From the NCBI RefSeq assembly GCF_021023085.1, contig NZ_PGCK01000001.1, forward strand, positions 1 to 64,000: DNA of 64,000 nt, given 5' to 3'. The notes under the pieces were generated by a model that saw nothing but the letters and a program-made list of their open reading frames with translations, had not been told where the DNA came from and made no database searches. Below are positions 54,695 through 63,325 of the stretch, one piece after another (within the stretch, counting starts at the first letter, position 1; each line of letters starts with the position of its first letter). Position numbers and translations under genes: made by a program. This DNA comes from Methanooceanicella nereidis. Lineage in GTDB: Archaea; Halobacteriota; Methanocellia; Methanocellales; Methanocellaceae.

Positions 54695-55063
54695 TTAATA
54701 CCGGTCATTCTCATTTAAGCTTCTATACGCCTTATCCTCAACGATGTAAATACGAGACCCGGTGAAAGGAAACATCTTTTTACCTGTGGAAAATGGCCTT
54801 TTCATGAATGACCTTAATCCTTTTCCGGAGTTATCCAGTATAGTATCTATCCTGTATATCCGATCATCATTTTCTCCCAGTATCACTAAAGATAACCTTA
54901 CGAAAGAATAGGCAAGGAATATACAGGCAAGGCCGGAGATCAACAGGAATGCATTATTCAGGTCAATACTGGTGTCCTTTAAAATGATGAACAGGCATAC
55001 AAGTGCAGAGAATGAGATGAACGTATAAATGGAGTACCTGAACTTACGTAGGAATCTACTCAT
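54695..55063 (-). CDS. Two-helix membrane protein
   Basis: The 122-aa protein has a basic start (MSRFLRKFRYS), two hydrophobic segments (IYTFISFSALVCLFIILK and AFLLISGLACIFLAYSF) and a polar C-terminal half. The ATG at 55063 is chosen for the GGGGGTAG site just before it. No family is recognised. It ends 81 bp after the tRNA, on the other strand. Confidence 0.6.
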   Translation of the reverse strand: MSRFLRKFRYSIYTFISFSALVCLFIILKDTSIDLNNAFLLISGLACIFLAYSFVRLSLVILGENDDRIYRIDTILDNSGKGLRSFMKRPFSTGKKMFPFTGSRIYIVEDKAYRSLNENDRY

Positions 55064-55287
55064 ACTACCCCCCTTCCTTATACAAACCATTATTTTATCT
55101 AACCAAGCAATTTTAGATATGCTGGTTAGTTTTTTATAGTGATCTAAAAAAATTAACGAGTTTTAGTAGAAAATTGTAAAGAATGTTAATATTGACCGTT
55201 ACCGTTAAAATGTTAAACAGGAAAGCGGCTTGGTACAGTACCGGATGGCGACCCCCGATACTGTCGCCTTTACTGAACTGTTTTCGT

Positions 55288-56364
55288 TCATCGCACTAAC
55301 TTAATTGATCTCAAGCCCGCCCAGACATCATAGATTTTCTTTTTACTTCCGTCCGCATTTTTTAAAGATATTGTCATGGTCTCAGGCTGGCTTGCGATAG
55401 CGGCCAGACCTTCTGCCGGCATTTCATGCAGGAACAGCCAGTTCACCATTTCGAGTTCATTATCTTTAGTCAGCTCTAAGAACTTGATTAAAAATCGCGC
55501 CTGCTCCTCTTCAGAGCTTTCCTTATTTTGTGACGAGACCCAGCCGATCTCCGTAAACGCCAGAGGCCTGTCTGTGTATTTAATTAACCTTGAATAATAA
55601 TCCTCGGGGATATTGCCGGGATCGTCAAAATGCTGCCAGGGATAAGTGGTAAGACCTACAATGTCCGACCTATCGCTGAATCTGGTGAGCATCCAGTACT
55701 GGTCGTTATCTATCATATGGTTGTATGAGAATACGACAAAAACCTTTGTATTCGGAGACACCTCTTTTATGGCAGAGTAAGCCTCGTCATAAAGCGAAAG
55801 ATAACTGTCAAGATCTTCCGGGTGCAGGTAAAAGTAGTCGTTTACCTCATTGCCGAGCGAAAAATACTCGGGCTTAAAATCCCTGGCGATATTTCTCGCT
55901 TCATTCACCCACATGCTTCTGAACACGGGGTCGGAAAGATCGGCTTTTACGCCTTCGGGAGCGTCGACGACATACTGCAAGCCTTTTCCGGGCATAGGTT
56001 CAATTGCGGCAAAGCTCAGTGTCACTACGGGCTTAAGGCCGTATACCCTCATTGCAGTTATGACTTTATTGTTTTTTAGCCTATCATATTCTCCTATGCC
56101 TGAAGGGTCCACCCAAACCATCGAGACTTCCGCCAGTTCCCCCGTTTCCCGGTAAGCGTCGTTCATATCCTCAAATGTCGTGGCCGGAACGTTCTTTGGT
56201 GTCGGCACGACGCCCAGATAAAAATCTCTCTCAGACAGGGGAAGCGAATATCCGCCATAAGTGGCTGGCGTAGCTGTTACTGATGCTCCATCATTTTGCG
56301 TACATCCGCTTAACATTAATATGGCAATTAATACCCCAAAAATTAAAAATGACTTAAATCTCAT
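55288..56364 (-). CDS. Lipoprotein glycosidase-like TIM barrel
   Basis: The 358-aa lipoprotein has a lipobox LSGC (residues 18-21) and a clan GH-A-like (beta/alpha)8 domain. The likely acid/base is Glu173 in SLGNEVNDY and the likely nucleophile is Glu272 in LAFTEIGW. PVVTLSFAAIEP and DIVGLTTYPW fit other barrel strands. It should cut or modify an extracellular glycan; the substrate is unknown. The gene is monocistronic. Confidence 0.8.
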   Translation of the reverse strand: MRFKSFLIFGVLIAILMLSGCTQNDGASVTATPATYGGYSLPLSERDFYLGVVPTPKNVPATTFEDMNDAYRETGELAEVSMVWVDPSGIGEYDRLKNNKVITAMRVYGLKPVVTLSFAAIEPMPGKGLQYVVDAPEGVKADLSDPVFRSMWVNEARNIARDFKPEYFSLGNEVNDYFYLHPEDLDSYLSLYDEAYSAIKEVSPNTKVFVVFSYNHMIDNDQYWMLTRFSDRSDIVGLTTYPWQHFDDPGNIPEDYYSRLIKYTDRPLAFTEIGWVSSQNKESSEEEQARFLIKFLELTKDNELEMVNWLFLHEMPAEGLAAIASQPETMTISLKNADGSKKKIYDVWAGLRSIKLVR

Positions 56365-56575
56365 GCTTATAGACCATATTAAAATGTGATCAAGAGTATT
56401 TTATTCTAGCGATAAGTTGAGGATCCATTTACAGGATTTTGACCGGATAGCTGTGTTAAAAATTGTCCCCCTTAGTTTCCCCGGCCAATATAATCGATAA
56501 TTGTCCCGGGTATTTCAACGAAAACTGTCAAAATATTATAAATAAAAATTAATAATACTACTATTAGGGCATAAG

Positions 56576-57046
56576 ATGGTCAGATATCTAAACTGGTTCA
56601 TTGCCGGGTTACTATTAGGATTATTGAACATTTTTTCCTATGCGGTAAAAAAACCGCTGGGAGTGTCCACATCATTCGTGACAGCGACCGGCGTCCTGAT
56701 AAAAGCCGTGGATAGATCGCTTCTTGAAAAAAGCGAATACTTAAAGGACCATTCCACTATCGACTATCAGCTTATCCTTGTGGTTTTCATGGCCATAGGA
56801 GGTTATTTATCTTCATTGTTTTTCGGGAGAGGCTCCGGAAATGAGCGGAGGATTCGCTCTCCGGGCGGTATCCTGAGGCAGCTTTTAGGCGGTTGTTTAA
56901 TGCTGTTCGGGGCCAGGATCGCGAAAGGATGTACAAGCGGGAATATACTCAGCGGCGTTGCGCAAATGGACGTTAGTAGCCTATGGTTTTCTGTAATGAC
57001 GTTTCTAGCAGGGATATTGACTTTACGCTTTCTGGGGGATAGATGA
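56576..57046 (+). CDS. YeeE/YedE-family membrane protein, first half
   Basis: The 156-aa protein of the YeeE/YedE (sulfur transport) family has four hydrophobic segments and the family motif GGCLMLFGARIAKGCTSGN with its Cys. It overlaps the next gene by 4 bp. The two together equal one full-length YeeE protein, which would pass thiosulfate or a related sulfur species through its Cys path. The substrate is inferred from the family. Confidence 0.82.
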   Translation: MVRYLNWFIAGLLLGLLNIFSYAVKKPLGVSTSFVTATGVLIKAVDRSLLEKSEYLKDHSTIDYQLILVVFMAIGGYLSSLFFGRGSGNERRIRSPGGILRQLLGGCLMLFGARIAKGCTSGNILSGVAQMDVSSLWFSVMTFLAGILTLRFLGDR

Positions 57047-57594
57047 GCATGAAAGACGCCGATACTAAATTACTGGCTGCCGTCACAGGATCACTGTTCG
57101 GAATAATACTTCAAAGGGCCGGCGCATCGAATTATGATAAATTAACGGGCATGCTCGGATTTTCAGACACCCATCTCCTGAAGATGATGATAACCGCTAT
57201 AGGTACCGCCTCTGTCGGCATTTACGCATTAAGCCTTAAAGGTATTGAGCATTTTACCATTAAGCCTTTCAAGATATTGATGATGACCGTCGGAGGGCTG
57301 TTGTTCGGCACAGGGTTTGCTTTGAACGGATATTGCCCCGGAACAGGCATTGTTGCGGCTGTCGAAGGTAAAAAAGATGCGCTTATCGCCATGATCGGGG
57401 GAATTTTGGGCTCAATTGTTTATGTATTCCTTAAGCCATCGATAGATAAACAATTAAGTAAGCCCGATTACGGCAAGATCACTGTAGACGGTATCATTAA
57501 GCAGGATAAGATGATAACTGCATTAATATTCGGGGCGTCAATGATCCTGCTGGCATATTTCATCGATCTGGCGGAAAGATCGATAAAAAAATAA
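57043..57594 (+). CDS. YeeE/YedE-family membrane protein, second half
   Basis: The 183-aa partner of the previous gene has the second family motif GTGFALNGYCPGTGIVAAVEGK with its Cys and four to five hydrophobic segments. The overlap (ATGA) implies co-translation and a heteromeric transporter. The split arrangement is common in the family. Confidence 0.82.
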   Translation: MSMKDADTKLLAAVTGSLFGIILQRAGASNYDKLTGMLGFSDTHLLKMMITAIGTASVGIYALSLKGIEHFTIKPFKILMMTVGGLLFGTGFALNGYCPGTGIVAAVEGKKDALIAMIGGILGSIVYVFLKPSIDKQLSKPDYGKITVDGIIKQDKMITALIFGASMILLAYFIDLAERSIKK

Positions 57595-57778
57595 ACAATA
57601 TTAAGCCGTATCCGGGTCTTTACTGAGTGTGAAGAGGAATGCCTCAGGGTGACAGGGTAGTTATAGTATCTGTTTATAAGTATTCGGCCGGTTATTTTTT
57701 ATCATCCATAATTTAGACAGCATTTATTCTAAGCATACAACAGTCTTGCAAAAATTTATTGGTCATAAATCATATGTT

Positions 57779-57808
57779 CTATATATAGAAACTAACGATA
57801 GGTACATA
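57779..57808 (+). promoter_or_regulatory. TATA box and PadR-type half-site before first padR
   Basis: A TATA-like TCTATATATAG (57779-57789) is followed by TAGGTACATA (57799-57808), the right half of the operator before the ABC exporter at 11.6 kb. It lies 31 bp before the padR start, near the transcription start. Autoregulation is inferred. Confidence 0.5.
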
Positions 57809-57838
57809 TCTATTATATGCATACGGCTTAGAGGTAAC

Positions 57839-58183
57839 ATGCAGGAAGACATCGATAAGTGGCTAAAGGAGCTTAAAAAAGGCAGCACAAAGCTGGCAAT
57901 TTTATCACTATTAAAATCCGGCGACAAATACGGGTACGAGATCATCCACCAGCTTGAAGTACTCACAAATAAGGTGGTGGTCATAAAGGAAAGTAACGCA
58001 TATCCGGCATTGCACTCCATGGAAAGCGACGGGCTCGTGGAGAGTTACTGGAAGGATACTGAAGCGGGATTGCCCCCAAGAAAGTATTACAGGATAACGG
58101 AGAAAGGAGAATTACTGCTGAACGAAATGATCAAGGAATGGAATAGGTACGTCCAGGCCATGGATAATGTATGGGGGACATAA
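57839..58183 (+). CDS. PadR-family transcriptional regulator
   Basis: The 114-aa winged-helix protein has WLKELKKGSTKLAILSLLKSG, GYEIIHQLE, the wing YPALHSMESDGLVESYW and LPPRKYYRITEKGELLL. PadR proteins repress detoxification or transport genes and usually control themselves. The ATG at 57839 follows GAGGTAA; an upstream open frame covers the promoter and is discounted. It is followed by an RDD-type membrane protein gene and is paralogous to 59178-59561. Confidence 0.88.
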   Translation: MQEDIDKWLKELKKGSTKLAILSLLKSGDKYGYEIIHQLEVLTNKVVVIKESNAYPALHSMESDGLVESYWKDTEAGLPPRKYYRITEKGELLLNEMIKEWNRYVQAMDNVWGT

Positions 58184-58185
58184 TT

Positions 58186-58992
58186 ATGCAAATAGACGAG
58201 GAAGCTAAAAAGATACTTGAAAAACGGATCTCAAAAGCTATCGACAGCATTGATATCCATAGCAATGAAAAACAAGAGATTGAGAATGAGTTACGCTCAC
58301 ACTTTTATGATGCCTCATTATCAAAAGCGCAGAAAAGAGGCTCGAACATTATTGAAAAGGTAGATGTTGATGCAGCTCTGGAAGAGTCAGACGACCCCGA
58401 GGATATCGCGGCAGAATATGTTAAATTACATGCGGATACCCTGGAAAGGGCGGGACTGCTCTCAAGGACAGCCGCGTTTTTTATAGACTTAATTATCGTA
58501 GTCGCCTGTGTCAGCATACTCATAGCCCCGATAGCAATTCCTTTAGGGATACTATCTTTTACTCCCGGGACTGGTTCCACAAGTATTATTGCGGTCACGC
58601 TATGGAAAGGATTGGGCATAGGCCTATACTTTAACGAGATACCCGGACTGACATATACGATAATATCGTTCATACTGGGTGCCGGCGCCCTGATAGTGTT
58701 CGTAACATATTTTGTCGTCATCGAGGGACGATACGGCTATACCCCCGGTAAAAGGCTGCTGAGGCTCAAGGTGCTGAAAGAGGACGGTACCAGGATAGGA
58801 TATAAAGAGTCTATCCTGAGGAACCTGCCCAAGTTCTTCAATAACCTTATCCTGCTCGACGCCCTTATAATGTTGATCGTTTTCAGAAAAACGAAGCAGA
58901 GGGCATTCGATAAGATCGCCGGGACCATCGTCGTCCATGCAGGAAAGCCCTCCGATAAAAATATCGGGCTCTTTGAAGTCTGGAAACGCTAG
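58186..58992 (+). CDS. RDD-family membrane protein with N-terminal HAAS-like helices
   Basis: The 268-aa protein starts with a soluble helical domain (about residues 1-85, IENELRSHFYDASLSKAQKRG) like the HAAS domains that bind PadR-type regulators in other systems. An RDD domain follows with three or four membrane segments (TAAFFIDLIIVVACVSILIA, YTPGKRLLRLKVL). It begins 2 bp after padR, GGGGGA upstream. A signal-sensing partner of the PadR protein is a plausible inference. Confidence 0.75.
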   Translation: MQIDEEAKKILEKRISKAIDSIDIHSNEKQEIENELRSHFYDASLSKAQKRGSNIIEKVDVDAALEESDDPEDIAAEYVKLHADTLERAGLLSRTAAFFIDLIIVVACVSILIAPIAIPLGILSFTPGTGSTSIIAVTLWKGLGIGLYFNEIPGLTYTIISFILGAGALIVFVTYFVVIEGRYGYTPGKRLLRLKVLKEDGTRIGYKESILRNLPKFFNNLILLDALIMLIVFRKTKQRAFDKIAGTIVVHAGKPSDKNIGLFEVWKR

Positions 58993-59120
58993 ACATCTAT
59001 CCTGCAATCCATTTTTTATCTTTTTATTTCTGTATAATGTACAATATCGCTTTATTGCGAGCGTTTTTATTACTGGTTTCATTACCGCTTTTTTCAATGA
59101 CCATCAGCCAATCAAAAGGT

Positions 59121-59167
59121 TTATATATACATAATCATACTATATACCTATGTAGCATATGTACATA
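59121..59167 (+). promoter_or_regulatory. TATA box and palindrome before second padR
   Basis: A TATA box TTATATATAC (59121-59130) is followed by a perfect palindrome TATGTACATA (59158-59167), with an extra TACCTATGTAG just before it. The palindrome covers the expected transcription start and ends 10 bp before the GTG start. It shares the TATGTAC core with the exporter operator at 11645. Confidence 0.55.
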
Positions 59168-59177
59168 TAATGAATAT

Positions 59178-59561
59178 GTGTACTGTGTTAGTGATAAAAC
59201 GAGTAAACACGTAGATAACTGGATCCGCCAGTTAAAAAAAGGTAGTATGAAGCTCAGCATATTGTCGCTATTAAATGGCGGCGATATGTATGGATATGAA
59301 CTGATCCGGGAGATGAAGACGAAGACGGAAGGATGCATATCATACAATGAGAGCAACACATACCCGGCGCTACATTCGGTGGAAGAGGAAGGGCTTGTCA
59401 CCTGCTATATGAAAACGAACAGGGAAGGCCTGCCTCCGAGAAAATATTATCAAATAACTGAAAAAGGCAATCGGATCCTCAGAAATATGCTACATGAGTG
59501 GCGGAAGTATGTCATCGCTATCGACGGCATACTCGACATAAAAAACGAAAAACGGCCATAA
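59178..59561 (+). CDS. PadR-family transcriptional regulator (second)
   Basis: The 127-aa regulator is very like the one at 57839: WIRQLKKGSMKLSILSLLNGG, GYELIREMK, YPALHSVEEEGLVTCY and LPPRKYYQITEKGNRIL. The GTG at 59178 is chosen because it lies just after the promoter palindrome; the mRNA would be nearly leaderless. It precedes a small membrane protein, a hydrolase and an ABC exporter, the likely targets. Confidence 0.87.
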   Translation: MYCVSDKTSKHVDNWIRQLKKGSMKLSILSLLNGGDMYGYELIREMKTKTEGCISYNESNTYPALHSVEEEGLVTCYMKTNREGLPPRKYYQITEKGNRILRNMLHEWRKYVIAIDGILDIKNEKRP

Positions 59562-59667
59562 TGTCCATACAGGCCCGGAACCGATTCCGACATCAAATCC
59601 TCCTATAACCTCCCACAAAATAAAAAATACGGGCCTGTGTCGGACAAAATTTTAACGGGGCTATAAA

Positions 59668-59778
59668 ATGATAAGCCAGACTATTATACTTTCAGGAAAG
59701 ATCATCTTAATGATAGGCTTTTTTGCCTTTCTATACCTTATATTGAGAAAAATGGAAAGAGAAATGAGCGATATATGA
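59668..59778 (+). CDS. Tiny membrane protein (36 aa) coupled to hydrolase
   Basis: A 36-aa frame from ATG 59668 to TGA 59776-59778 gives one hydrophobic helix (IILMIGFFAFLYLILRKM) with a charged end (EREMSDI). Its stop overlaps the start of the hydrolase gene (ATGA), so it is a real upstream gene or translational coupler. No strong ribosome binding site; GGGG lies 9 bases upstream. Confidence 0.55.
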   Translation: MISQTIILSGKIILMIGFFAFLYLILRKMEREMSDI

Positions 59779-60713
59779 CCCGGGAAAAGGGGCGGCACAA
59801 GATGAGAACAGGATCACAATGTTTACTTAACATGGTACAGAGACCCGAAATTTATGAAGAGACGCTGATAGGATCGCAGGGTGTGCCCATAGCGCTTTCC
59901 ATATGGAAAGGAAAGGAAGGATGGCCCTGTATCGTATTTTTACCCGCGACCATGACACACCCGCTATTCTATGAAGAATTACTGGATGGCATCTCAAGGG
60001 AAGGTTTCAACGTGATCGGCGTCCATTTCCAGTGTCATGGAAAAAGCCCGAGGGTAAGCAAGCTATATTCTTTCGACGACCTCGTCCAGAACGGAAAGGA
60101 CGCGATCACATACGCTATCGACAGGTTCGGCAGCGACATTATTGTCATGGGCTCAAGCCAGGGCGGCATAGTCTCCATGGCACTGGCAGCATCGGACGAT
60201 CGTATCAAGGCGGTCTTCCCGCATAATATCCTCAACCCGGAAATGCCCGAATCGATAAAGGTGACGATATTCCCGGAATGGCTTATGCCGGGTTACAGAT
60301 ATGTAACGATATGTATGGACATAGCGGCAAAATTCCTGCCGTATTTAAAAGTGCCCATGACATTTTACTTAAAGAATGACAGGGTCTTCAGGACCGAAGA
60401 AAAATTACGACAGTTCTATGAAGACCCGCTGGGATTGACATCTTATCCATTGTATTTTATGGCAAGCCTGTTCAAGGCGGACATGAGCGGCATGAGAACC
60501 GGTAAAATCAAATGTCCTGTTATAGTAGTGGCCTCGACAGGAGATACGCTTTTCCCGTTCGATTATACACAAAAGGTTTATGATATTATCAATGCTCCAT
60601 ATAAAGAAATGCTCGTTTTTGACTTGAGCCATCACCTCATATATAACGAATGCCTTGACGAGGTAATGCCTGCATTCATGTCAAAATTAAAAGAGATCAC
60701 AGGTAGGGCCTAA
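59775..60713 (+). CDS. Alpha/beta hydrolase
   Basis: The 312-aa protein has the hydrolase nucleophile elbow GSSQGG (Ser), the acid in STGDTLFPFDY and the His in LSHHLIYNE. The oxyanion region VFLPATMTHP is present. It lacks a signal peptide. The start could also be the internal Met at residue 10 (MRTGSQ). It follows the 36-aa membrane protein and precedes the ABC exporter in a likely operon with the second padR. The substrate is unknown. Confidence 0.82.
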   Translation: MTREKGRHKMRTGSQCLLNMVQRPEIYEETLIGSQGVPIALSIWKGKEGWPCIVFLPATMTHPLFYEELLDGISREGFNVIGVHFQCHGKSPRVSKLYSFDDLVQNGKDAITYAIDRFGSDIIVMGSSQGGIVSMALAASDDRIKAVFPHNILNPEMPESIKVTIFPEWLMPGYRYVTICMDIAAKFLPYLKVPMTFYLKNDRVFRTEEKLRQFYEDPLGLTSYPLYFMASLFKADMSGMRTGKIKCPVIVVASTGDTLFPFDYTQKVYDIINAPYKEMLVFDLSHHLIYNECLDEVMPAFMSKLKEITGRA

Positions 60714-60753
60714 AGCAAAGAATATAGCTAGGTAAACCGGTCCTGGTGTTAAC

Positions 60754-61635
60754 ATGAAATTATCGATAAAAAATGTAAGTAAACGCTATAAAGGTAACGT
60801 ATGGGGATTAAAAGATTTTAGCCTTGAGCTAGGCCCTGGAGTCCTCGGGCTGCTTGGCCCTAACGGCGCGGGAAAATCCACCCTGATGCGTATCCTTGCG
60901 ACTATCACTCAGCCTACCGAAGGAAATATCACCTGGGATGGCGTCGACATCTCAGGCTCTCCGGACACTATCAGGTCAGTGCTGGGATATCTTCCGCAGG
61001 ATTTCGGGGTGTACCCAAACCTTAACGCTGTCGAGTTCCTTGAATATATGGCGGCCATAAAAGGCATTGATTCAAAAGCCGCGAAAAGCCGCATAGATGA
61101 GCTGCTGGACGTCGTGAACCTGGCTGACGCGAAAAAACGCCCGCTTGGAGGCTATTCCGGCGGCATGAAGCAGCGCATCGGCATTGCACAGGCTTTGCTC
61201 AACGACCCTAAACTTTTGATAGTCGACGAACCCACAGTCGGGCTTGATCCCGAAGAACGTGTCAGGTTCAGGAACCTTTTATCGGACCTCTCGGGAGACC
61301 GCATAGTCATCCTTTCCACCCACATAGTCTCTGACGTTGAGGCTACAGCTACCGGTATCGCGGTAATAAACAAAGGCTCCATGCTCGCGAACTATTCTCC
61401 GGAAAGCATGTTAAGCTCTATCGAAGGAAAAGTATGGGAGACAGCCATACCCAGCTCGGAGCTTAACGCCCTCAAGCAAAAATACCTGATAAGCAGCACG
61501 ATACGTCGCAGCGACGGAGTGCGTGTCCGCGTAGTATCTGATGATAAGCCGGGCATCGACGCGATAGAAGCCCAGCCGACGATGGAGGACGCTTACCTTT
61601 ATTTGCTCTCGACCAGCCGGGGCGGTAAAGAATGA
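60754..61635 (+). CDS. ABC exporter ATPase (third system)
   Basis: The 293-aa ATPase has Walker A GPNGAGKS near residue 37, Q-loop LPQDFG, signature GGYSGGMKQRIG, Walker B LLIVDEPTVGLDPEER and the H-loop STHIVSD. It is of the CcmA/BcrA type and more distant from the two ATPases at 12-14 kb. GGTGTTAAC precedes the ATG. It overlaps the permease gene by 4 bp. Confidence 0.9.
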   Translation: MKLSIKNVSKRYKGNVWGLKDFSLELGPGVLGLLGPNGAGKSTLMRILATITQPTEGNITWDGVDISGSPDTIRSVLGYLPQDFGVYPNLNAVEFLEYMAAIKGIDSKAAKSRIDELLDVVNLADAKKRPLGGYSGGMKQRIGIAQALLNDPKLLIVDEPTVGLDPEERVRFRNLLSDLSGDRIVILSTHIVSDVEATATGIAVINKGSMLANYSPESMLSSIEGKVWETAIPSSELNALKQKYLISSTIRRSDGVRVRVVSDDKPGIDAIEAQPTMEDAYLYLLSTSRGGKE

Positions 61636-63299
61636 GTGCATTAAAAGAGATATACCATATCGCAAGGGCGGATTTTTTAGACCGTGTCAGAAGCTACGGC
61701 TTCATCATAGTCTTACTTATCACGATAATGGGTGCGTACGTCTTTATACCGCCTACCGACGCGAACTATATTACGCTTGTGATAAGTGACACCGGCGCAT
61801 CGGACCTTTTAAATGGCGGCAGTGATGACAGCAAGCCGCACGATTATTATCGGGGCATCTATAATTCCGCCTGGATAGGCACGAATGTGGCGATCCTGAC
61901 GATCATACTTCTTTCGCTTTTCGGGTTTTACCTGGTAAAGAACGCGGTGGATAGAGACCGGCGTACAGGCGTGGGGCAGATCATAGCCGCATCGCCCGTT
62001 ACTAAAACGAGGTATATCCTTGGAAAAGCATTGAGTAATTTCTCAGTGTTCTCGGTAATTACTTTCATAATGTTCTTAGGAGCCATAGGCATGCAGCTAT
62101 TAAGAGGCGAAAGCAATGTCATCGACCTCTGGGCTCTTGCGTCTCCTTTCCTGTTATTATTGTTGCCGGGAATGGCTTTAATAGCGTCAGTGGCCGTGTT
62201 TTTTGAGTCCGTACCCATACTCAGGGGAGGACTGGGGAACATAATATATTTCTTTATCTGGATCGCCCTTATCTCCACTTTGCCGGTGACTGTAATGCTG
62301 ACCGAGCAGTCAAGCAATGAAATATTGATGTTCGGCGACATTTTCGGGTGGAGCATACCGCTGGCGAGCATGAACCAGGCCATAGCTGCCATGTATCCGG
62401 GCTTTGGCTCCGGGTCGGTCTCCGCGGGTTTCCAGATCTTTGAGCCGCCCATATACACTTTTCAATGGTCGGGAACGGAATGGTCTCCGCTTCTACTGCT
62501 GACAAGAGTGTTCTGGCTCCTGGTGGCGGGCCTTGTCGCCATAGCGGCATCCGTCTTCTTCGACCGTTTCGATACGGCAGCCATTTTAAAGAGCAAAAAG
62601 AACAAAAAGGGCACCGTCGAAATTGAAGAGCCAAAAGAGCATGTAAAGAACGTGAAGGAACTGCGTTTGAATACTCTTCTTCTGGAGAATATCAGGTTTG
62701 GTTTTTTGACGATACTGGCCGCGGAGCTAAGGCTGATGTTAAAAGGCCAGCGCTGGTGGTGGTATACGGTATCGGCGCTTTTGATCGTCACAGGCCTGTT
62801 CCTGCCGCTTGACGTATCGTTAAAGTTCATATTACCGGTCGCGTGGGTATGGCCGATACTGATATGGTCATCGATGGGGACCAGAGAGAATATCCATAAT
62901 ACCTCCCAGCTAGTATTCTCAGCTCCGAACCCGGTCAGAAACCAATTACCAGCGACCCTGCTTTCAGGCATTATCGTAGCCATGGTACTGGGAAGCGGCG
63001 TCCTGTTACACCTGATAGCCGCAGGAAGCTGGATGAACGTTCTTGCCGTTCTCGCAGGGGCCGTATTTGCACCTTCTATGGCGCTTGCCATGGGCGTCTG
63101 GACCGGCAATAACAGGCTTTTCGAGATAATTTACCTGCTGGTATGGTATACAGGCCCGGTGAACGGTGTTAAATACTTTGATTTCCTGGGGACGACCGCA
63201 AGAAGCGTCGCCATGGGAATACCGGTATATTTCCTCGCCTTCACAGCCATACTCATGATACTTGCCGTGATTGGACGGAAAAGACAGGTCGGGATGTGA
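61632..63299 (+). CDS. ABC exporter permease (third system)
   Basis: The 555-aa membrane protein has about twelve hydrophobic segments in two halves. A first ABC-2-like half has DRDRRTGVGQIIAASPVTKTRYILGK, a soluble linker lies near residues 320-345 (KSKKNKKGTVEIEEPKEHVK), and a second half begins ELRLMLKGQRWWWYTVSALL. The ATGA overlap with the ATPase shows they work together. The substrate is unknown; control by the adjacent PadR is inferred. Confidence 0.85.
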   Translation: MSALKEIYHIARADFLDRVRSYGFIIVLLITIMGAYVFIPPTDANYITLVISDTGASDLLNGGSDDSKPHDYYRGIYNSAWIGTNVAILTIILLSLFGFYLVKNAVDRDRRTGVGQIIAASPVTKTRYILGKALSNFSVFSVITFIMFLGAIGMQLLRGESNVIDLWALASPFLLLLLPGMALIASVAVFFESVPILRGGLGNIIYFFIWIALISTLPVTVMLTEQSSNEILMFGDIFGWSIPLASMNQAIAAMYPGFGSGSVSAGFQIFEPPIYTFQWSGTEWSPLLLLTRVFWLLVAGLVAIAASVFFDRFDTAAILKSKKNKKGTVEIEEPKEHVKNVKELRLNTLLLENIRFGFLTILAAELRLMLKGQRWWWYTVSALLIVTGLFLPLDVSLKFILPVAWVWPILIWSSMGTRENIHNTSQLVFSAPNPVRNQLPATLLSGIIVAMVLGSGVLLHLIAAGSWMNVLAVLAGAVFAPSMALAMGVWTGNNRLFEIIYLLVWYTGPVNGVKYFDFLGTTARSVAMGIPVYFLAFTAILMILAVIGRKRQVGM

Positions 63300-63325
63300 C
63301 CGGTAAATATTTTTTCCGACAATGA

